The notes under the pieces: model-generated
What the model was told of the DNA's origin: nothing
Seen by the model: the letters and a program-made list of their open reading frames with translations, nothing else
Databases searched by the model: none
Shown: piece by piece, positions 17,571-22,758 of the stretch
Layout: the number at the start of each line of letters is the position of its first letter
Numbering within the stretch: position 1 is the stretch's first letter
Source of the DNA: Isohypsibius dastychi
Lineage: Eukaryota > Tardigrada > Eutardigrada > Parachela > Isohypsibiidae
Assembly (NCBI GenBank): GCA_034696485.1
Contig: JAQIWT010000347.1
Span: 1-22,758, forward strand
Length of the DNA: 22,758 bases
Direction of reading: 5' to 3'
Translations under genes and position numbers: made by a program

Positions 17571-19656
17571 ATGGAAATCGAAGAACCGATTGTTATAAAC
17601 TCGGACGAAGAACGTGATGATGCTGCTGAAAAACCAACTCCTACCGGGAAGAAAGTTATTTCCAAATCAACAGCTATGTCGCCGTGGAAAAACAACTCAA
17701 AAGCGGTACTTTTGCCACCAAGCAGATCGACGGCAGAGCAACATATTGGAAATACTTCGACAGTGTCGTTGATGATCTGGGAGGAAAGACGGAATTTATA
17801 TGCTGCCGTGTTTGCCATAAAGTTTTCAAACGAGGAACAAACCGCAGCAGTGCAACATTCGACAAACATACTGCAATATGCAATGCAGCATCGAAGCAGA
17901 TAAAGAATCAAACTACTTTGCATCAATTCAATCCAGAAAAGGTGAGTCTTTAGTTGTCATTGATCAGTTAATCCAAACCTGTTTGAGTGACTGCTTTTAA
18001 CTGGAACCACAATGTTTTGCAGGTGTCAAACGAGGCGAAAAAGACAGTAGCGCAAGCATGTGCGTTGTTTTGTGCCAAGGACTCTCGTTCATTCAGTACC
18101 GTCAACGGCACCGGGTTCAGATTACTGGTTGACGCTATCATCGGGGTCGCCGTTAAAGCCAAAGCACGCATATCCGCGGATGATTTACTACCGTGTGTCA
18201 GCACTGTTTCCAATTACATGACATCTGAAGCTGCAATACTCCGAGAGAAGATGGTGACATATCTGAAACCACGGATCCTCAAACATGGCGGAAGCATGAC
18301 GCTTGATTTCTGGAAAGAGGAGCTATCCAAGGTTGACTATCTGAGCTGCACTTATCACTTTATCGATGAAGACTGGAAGTTTGGCAAGTCTTTAGTGTAC
18401 TGCGCTGAATACGATACAGGTGATTCCAAGACAGCAGAAAATGTTCGCAAGTTCATGTTCAGCAAGTTGTAAATATTTGGAATAACGGAGAATGACTGCC
18501 GGAAACTCGTCTTCGTCACAGATGCTGGAGCGAACATGGTGAAATGTTTTGCATTGCCAAACAAGGAAGTGTTGACTCGAATAACATGCGCCGGACACAA
18601 GCTGAACACTACAATGTCGAACTTCTTCAACCGGAATGCGAAGTCGAAAGTGAGGATGCCGAATGAAGCTGAGCCAATCTGGAATCTTCTGAAATTGTCG
18701 AAGGAACTTGTGCAACACGCCAACCAAACCTCAATCTCACGGGAACTTGATCAGAAGTTGGTTCAACAATGTGAAACTCGCTGGAACACCAGGTTGGCTA
18801 TGCTTTCATCTATTATCAAGCAGTATGACGCACCGGAGGCTCTCCTCCGTTCTCGTGACGAGCTAGAATTGCTACCTGGTCCGCTCAACAGTTTCTCAAT
18901 AGTTTCTCGGATTGGATGGATGGAGCCCTTGAAGGTTGCGACTGAAGAACTCAGCGCTGATAAAACACCGACAATTCATCTTGTTGCACCTAGATTCGCA
19001 TTACTTCGCCATCATTTAACAGCTGGTGAGATGTCTGAAAACCTCAATCTGCGAGCTCTACAGGTAGCCCATTCAACATTATATTAGGAACCGCACAACG
19101 ATTTCTTTATTTGCAGAAACATGCTAAAAAGGTGATTGGTGAAAAGTTGATCACGGAGGAAGTTCACAGACTTGCCGTTTTTTTCAACCCTGCCATGAAA
19201 AAGCTCACACTTTTGCTGACACTAGAGGAGTCTTCACGGGTGCGACAGGAGGTCCAGAAACGCGCAATGGAAACCACGCCACAATCCGCATCCTCACTTC
19301 CGCTGAAAAAAATCAAGTCGTCAGCGTTCAGCATGTTTGAGGAGGTTTGCGATTGTCAAGATTCAAGTGATGCAGTTCAGGACGAGATCGCTATATATCT
19401 CGCGTATAAGCCGCCGCCATCGAACCAGTCAGTCCTCGATTTTTGGAAGCTACAAGAACCTATTTTGCCCGGTTTGAGTGGTACTGCTCGTCAAGTTCTT
19501 GCAGTTGTTGCATCAAGAACTTCGTCAGAGCGTTTGTTCAGCCATGCCGGAAAAATCTTCAGTGAGCGACGGAACCGCTTAAAAGGACAGAAACTGGACG
19601 ACTTGTTGTTTTTAATGTGGAATTACGGCAGCCATGCTGGAGTTTGCATTAACTAA
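17571..19656 (+). pseudogene. hAT transposase with BED zinc finger, one in-frame stop
   Basis: Likely exons: 17571-17654, 17726-17941, 18023-19063 and 19117-19656, for 626 codons. The first junction is uncertain: either a 71-base intron (GTTATT...AAGCAG) or a one-base deletion explains the frame change. The BED finger reads TYWKYFD, then CCRVC, then FDKHTAIC. The RNase-H-like catalytic core has the first Asp in MTLDFW and the second in VTDAGANM. The C-terminal dimerisation region has VVASRTSSERLFSHAG, with the catalytic Glu in SSER. The reading frame stays open across 18470 except for a TAA at 18470-18472 (after FMFSKL), followed by IFGITENDCRKL in the same frame. This one nonsense codon falls between the two catalytic Asp and should inactivate the protein. 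AATAAA is at 19781-19786. Everything else looks intact, so the element is young or still mobilised in trans. Confidence 0.85.
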
Positions 19657-19681
19657 GAGCTTAAACGATTGTTAGAACTGT

Positions 19682-19780
19682 TTTAGTTTAGGTTAGTTTA
19701 GGTTTTTATTTTGCTCGATTGATTTCGTTTAGGTTAGTTTAGTGCGCTGACGCATCTTGTTCAGGTTCGTTTAGGCTGCA
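19682..19780. repeat. Right subterminal repeats of the hAT element
   Basis: TTAGTTTAGGTT and GTTTAGGTTAG are repeated about five times. They match the array near the left end and support the element boundaries. Confidence 0.75.
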
Positions 19781-20227
19781 AATAAAGTTGTTTCGTTTAG
19801 TTTTGCCCTGAAATTTGAACCTTTTTGAACACTCTACCTTGAGCTGCGTCTCTGAGGCCAGATCAACAGGAGACGCAGTTGCATACCTATACCACATTGC
19901 ATCGATAGGTATTGCATCGACTGAACACTCGTGTCTCTCTGCTCCCTTAATCTGAACGCGGGCTCACCCGACAGTAAAATTAATTGGCTTGCATTCATCA
20001 AAAGCCTCTGAAGAAGCCGTCCTACAAGGGCAGAACTTTGAAGCGCCACATTTACCACGTTGCCCACATATTCCACATACAACAAGCAAGGTCAACATAA
20101 CAATTCAGTGATAAGAGCCTCAACTCAGCAAAAGTACAGTGCACTAGTTTTGTAATACTGCACGAGGAAAAATTAAATATTATCAGTACAACCGCAAACA
20201 AACAGAATGACAGACTAATTTAACAAG

Positions 20228-20331
20228 CAAATCCCTTGTGCGGGAGACTATTTTATAAATAAACGACCAAGCAAATCTTGTAGAACATTCTCTCATGAAT
20301 TTTTTTTAAAGTCTCCCGCACAAGGGATTTG
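20228..20331. repeat. 104-bp inverted-repeat element, 21-22 bp perfect arms
   Basis: CAAATCCCTTGTGCGGGAGA... at 20228-20248 is the exact reverse complement of 20311-20331; one further pair extends inward. The 60-base AT-rich spacer is not complementary. It could be a very short MITE or a foldback sequence. No clear target duplication is visible at its borders. Confidence 0.8.
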
Positions 20332-20783
20332 TTCGTAAAACTAAGCAAGATTCAGTCTAGGTTGCCGAAAGAAATTGCTGATTACTGAACTAAGACAATA
20401 AGACAATACTGAGTAATATCAAAGTAAAGGAGAAACTCAATGATTTTCAAAACATTCTGAATTCCCGCACAGAGAAAACTCAACAAGCATTCAACGTGAC
20501 CGCTCATGCGAGTATTTAATTTTCGATCCAAAAGGATAAAACACGGCTTGGCTGGCACAATTGCTGTTTGTCCAGTAAGAGTCTGCCTTAGCCTGTGTCC
20601 AGATCGAGCACGACTTGAAAGCTCGTTAGCAAGACAGCTGCAGAGAGACGAGCACGACTTGTTCTCCCTCAAGAGCGGTTAGTGCTTTGCCGTCAGTCTA
20701 GCGCAGAGCCGCTGCAATAACCATCAATGCAATGTGCCTATACTTGTGGCTGGTACTAGTAAATTTTGAATACAGAAAAACCC
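20332..20783. other. No recognised gene
   Basis: A minus-strand frame (20672-20382) of 96 residues has no domain I recognise and no splice partner. GAGCACGACTT occurs twice near 20606 and 20650. I see nothing else. Confidence 0.4.
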
Positions 20784-20799
20784 ACTAAGTGGACCACCC
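20784..20799. mobile_element. Remnant of the AAGTGGACC MITE family
   Basis: CTAAGTGGACCACCCC is identical to the motif near 6184-6185 and shares 14 bases (AAGTGGACCACCCC) with 6173-6186. It is the only such piece here and has no partner end, so it is a fragment or a chance short match. Confidence 0.4.
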
Positions 20800-21061
20800 C
20801 ACAGTGCCTGGTTTACTGGTCGAATTACACAGGTTTCCCCTGGGTTTGGATCCCTGACCTGAACACTGGACCCCTGGTTGACCTATACGGCAAACCCCTT
20901 TTCTTTTATTCATGAATGACAAAGGTGGGTTGTCTCAACCGCTTCAAGCTACCATAGCTACTTTGACATACTGACGAGTTGAAAGTCGATGAGAGTTATC
21001 TTCCTGTAACTGTACGGTTTTGTCGTTCCAGGTGATTCTTCCTGTTGGATGCGAGAGCAGA
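20800..21061. other. No recognised gene
   Basis: Mixed sequence with several GGACCCC/TGGGTTT-like pieces near 20840-20890. No open frame or repeat stands out. It would be the upstream region of the candidate gene starting at 21062. Confidence 0.35.
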
Positions 21062-21528
21062 ATGAAGTGGATGTGGTTCTTTATTGTCCTAATGATACTT
21101 GTGAACTGGGTTCGTTAGTCTGCCTCTTGGATTTGTATGCAGCGTAAGAGCCGGAAGAGGGTCCTTCTCACCGATTTTGCTTGGGCAGGCCGCTTTCTTT
21201 GTTTGCCCGTGTGTCGCACTTGGAACCGCCATCAGTCTATGTTACACGAGCCATGAGATGTCGAGCGCCACAAACCAACCAGCCAGACCCGACCCCGTTT
21301 GAAAGCGCTTTTAGCGGGCCATATCGGCACAGTCCACGCGCCAAAAGCGCTTCTCCGTTTCAACAACCTCCGCGAACTTCACCTTATCTCCGACCTCGGA
21401 TTCTGAGTCCTAAGCCAGCCGAATTGGTACGGTACTTGCAATTTAATTTGTTTATCGTCTGTAAATGCTAATGAAGTTTCTGTTCACAGGAATGCACGAG
21501 AGCGTTCCTAGCTGATCATACAAAGTAG
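21062..21528 (+). CDS. Candidate spliced gene with hydrophobic N-terminus
   Basis: ATG 21062 opens MKWMWFFIVLMILVNW, which looks like a signal peptide or anchor, and meets a GT at 21110 before a TAG. An acceptor at 21187-21188 would lead, in phase, to a short Cys-containing end (FFVCPCVALGTAISLC...). In another frame an open Ser/Pro/Arg-rich stretch (about 21190-21425) runs to a GTACGG donor, with a TTCTGTTCACAG acceptor joining a last exon 21490-21528 (ECTRAFLADHTK). These pieces do not all fit one phase-consistent model, so the gene structure is tentative. No family is recognised. Confidence 0.3.
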
Positions 21529-21831
21529 TTGTCGCGCCAATACCGCCATTTAGAAACTGGCCGAGTCTCTTGAATCCCTTACAAGCAACTTGCGTGGAGC
21601 AGACAACGGTCTAAAAATGAGCCGATGGTCCCATTGTGCAGAGTATTATTTAAACCGATTTCTCAAAATATTTCCAAATTCCACGGACATTTCTGTGAGC
21701 AGTCCTGAATTTCCGAAAAACGCGGTATTCGGGGTTATTCGGACGGGTGACGATGCAGCCATTCCCCGTTAACAAGCCACCTTACTCTGTCTCGTACTAG
21801 CTGATGTCACTTGCGCGTCGATCAGTTTTTA
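21529..21831. other. Short frame only
   Basis: A plus-strand frame from ATG 21617 reads MSRWSHCAEYYLNRFLKIFP for 51 codons to 21772. It has no recognised domain. Nothing else is visible. Confidence 0.3.
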
Positions 21832-22525
21832 TCAAACAATATTTGTATCGAACGCATTATCGTGTATTCCAGGGTTTCGAGCCGAATGTGTAGCTGGTTT
21901 GCTGGTCATTTCAACCAGAGTCATCCCACCGCAATCAATCAATACAAACAGCACTACAACCATCATGATGGTTATAGTCAAGGCTTCAGGTGTGCAGGCC
22001 CAGTAGATCCAGGTCCAATGACGCATGTATTGATAGGCTTCCATAAAACTAACCACTGCCCATGCCGGGTTCACCAGCGCAATGACACGTAGTCCGTGGA
22101 TACAGTATTATGCCGTTGATGCAGATTCGAAGGACGACCCGAATGGTGAGATTGCCATTTGATGAGCGCATAAGGCTTTCTCTGCAGCGTTACATGGAAA
22201 CAGATTGAAGACGATGTATGCACAGGTACAAAGTGGGACTGGACCGGTAATTGCTGATTTCAAAAAAGCATTGACAGCAAGTCGACCCAGGCTGTGCGAT
22301 TTCAGCTGGTCATCAAGCAGGAGAAGCTCGACTGAAGGAGAGGGTAAGTTAAATTCTAGGCGTTTTTGCAGCAAACAAACTGACTTACATCTTATAGCTC
22401 TGAAGCCAAATGCAAGGGCAAAACAGGTATGTACAAAGCATCACAAACAGAGCTAGCAATGTGACCCAGGGAAACGCCTTTCCGCATGTCAAAATTCCAA
22501 GTCGTAACGGTGCATTACACGGCAT
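21832..22525 (-). pseudogene. Possible four-helix membrane protein with an in-frame stop
   Basis: Exon 1 (22525-22389) reads MPCNAPLRLGILTCGKAFPW and a hydrophobic helix (VTLLALFVMLCTYLF), ending at a perfect GTAAGT donor in phase 2. An acceptor near 22292 (CGCACAG) would continue in frame as ILGRLAVNAFLKSAITG and a second hydrophobic stretch (PLCTCAYIVFNLF). A TAA at about 22110-22108 then interrupts the frame, after which the same frame continues with two more hydrophobic segments (RVIALVNPAWAVVSF and LTITIMMVVVLFVLI) to 21832. The stronger acceptor at 22332 (CTCTCCTTCAG) gives an early stop instead. Four helices suggest a small multi-pass membrane protein. NPAWAV followed by YWACTP slightly recalls the second NPA loop of aquaporins, but the rest does not support that. 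It may be a pseudogene or a wrong model. Confidence 0.35.
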
Positions 22526-22758
22526 TTTATATCGTTAAGTGTTCACAACATTCTGGGAAGAAAGATCCATGATATTCGTCGTACGATACTCATATACTAC
22601 GCGCATGGGCAGAATACTTTCTCGGATGACCCAAATGGAGAGGCAATCGACGTATGTGTGTGTGTACAAATGTGTTCTCACCAGTCCTGGCCCGCAATCC
22701 AAAACCAGTGCTCCGCAATTTTCCGCCCGCAAAATCTTATTTCCGTTCCGCAAATCCC
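22526..22758 (-). other. Possible partial upstream exon at the window edge
   Basis: On the minus strand a frame from the window edge (DLRNGNKILRAENCGALVLD) meets a good GTGAGA donor at about 22681. It has no recognised domain and its gene would lie outside the window. I see no other feature. Confidence 0.25.

Larger units (their letters stand above)
17127..19836 (+). mobile_element. hAT-family DNA transposon, 2710 bp
   Basis: The ends TAGAGTGTTCAAA (17127-17139) and 19824-19836 are exact 13-base inverted repeats. They are flanked by ATTTGAGC (17119-17126) and CCTTGAGC (19837-19844), an 8-base target duplication with two differences; 8 bases is the hAT norm. Just inside each end are repeated TTTAGGTT motifs. 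One transposase gene fills the interior. Insertion is in exon 2 of a secreted Cys-rich gene, opposite in direction. Confidence 0.88.
16947..20098 (-). pseudogene. Small secreted Cys-rich protein gene split by a hAT element
   Basis: Exon 1 (20098-19968) encodes a signal peptide (MLTLLVVCGICGQ) and a Cys-rich segment KCGASKFCPCRTASS, ending at a GTGAGC donor in phase 2. The intron (19967-19852, 116 bases) ends CTCAG. Exon 2 begins at 19851, is interrupted by the hAT element after 15 bases, and resumes at 17118 down to the TGA at 16949-16947 (PHHCLVVIAALAELSPKTAKCC ... SHCCIMSK, listed in parts). Without the element and one 8-base target copy the coding length is exactly 318 bases, or 105 residues, and the frame is continuous. 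As it stands, a TAG in the inverted end (19836-19834) lies in an overlapping frame and translation would run into the transposon. Function is unknown; many paired Cys suggest a disulfide-rich extracellular peptide. Confidence 0.7.

Noticed and set aside
21832-22110. Aquaporin gene on the basis of NPA
   Set aside because: Only one NPA is seen, the flanking residues differ from the usual pattern, and no first half with a second NPA was found.

Overview
The window looks like nuclear DNA of a small-genome invertebrate. Protein-coding reading frames are broken by short GT-AG introns of about 50-120 bases. Repeats and DNA transposons are frequent, and the domain types (MATH-like repeats, a protein kinase fused to a leucine-rich-like tail, small secreted Cys-containing proteins, a hAT transposase with a BED finger) are animal. 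There is no bacterial operon layout. My best guess is an ecdysozoan, possibly a tardigrade, but nothing in the sequence proves the phylum.

Layout. 1-2263 (+): an eight-exon gene for a protein of about 499 residues with three tandem MATH/TRAF-like units; the third is cut short. 2264-5850: no convincing gene, but a foldback repeat region, hairpins, an EPEPE-type hexamer repeat, a degenerate tRNA-like sequence and an AATGGAAA repeat family. 5861-6947 (-): a secreted-protein gene whose second exon is split by a 497-bp MITE with a TA target duplication. 7213-16495: a tandem segmental duplication of about 4.3 kb. Each unit carries a minus-strand kinase/LRR-like gene. The right-hand copy (13769-16081) is intact at 750 residues. 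The left-hand copy (8662-11202) is a pseudogene with a frameshift, a nonsense codon and a second MITE of 243 bp. Between the units sits an unrelated insert of about 0.8 kb with an Asp/Glu-rich reading frame and a cluster of palindromes.

16947-20098 (-): a second small secreted Cys-rich gene, of 105 residues when read without its insert. Its second exon is interrupted by a 2.7-kb hAT transposon (17127-19836, +). The transposase gene inside is almost complete but has one in-frame stop. 20100-22758: a 22-bp inverted repeat, a remnant of the MITE family seen at 6.1 kb, and weak candidates for a spliced plus-strand gene (21062-21528) and a minus-strand four-helix membrane protein (21832-22525) with one in-frame stop.

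The main theme is gene damage by cut-and-paste DNA elements. Three separate elements have landed inside exons within about 14 kb, and each can be shown by reading-frame continuity or by an empty paralogous site. I found no CRISPR array, rRNA or intact tRNA. I could not establish a wholly new biological system; the strongest leads are the atypical kinase/LRR-like family and the exon-targeted insertions.
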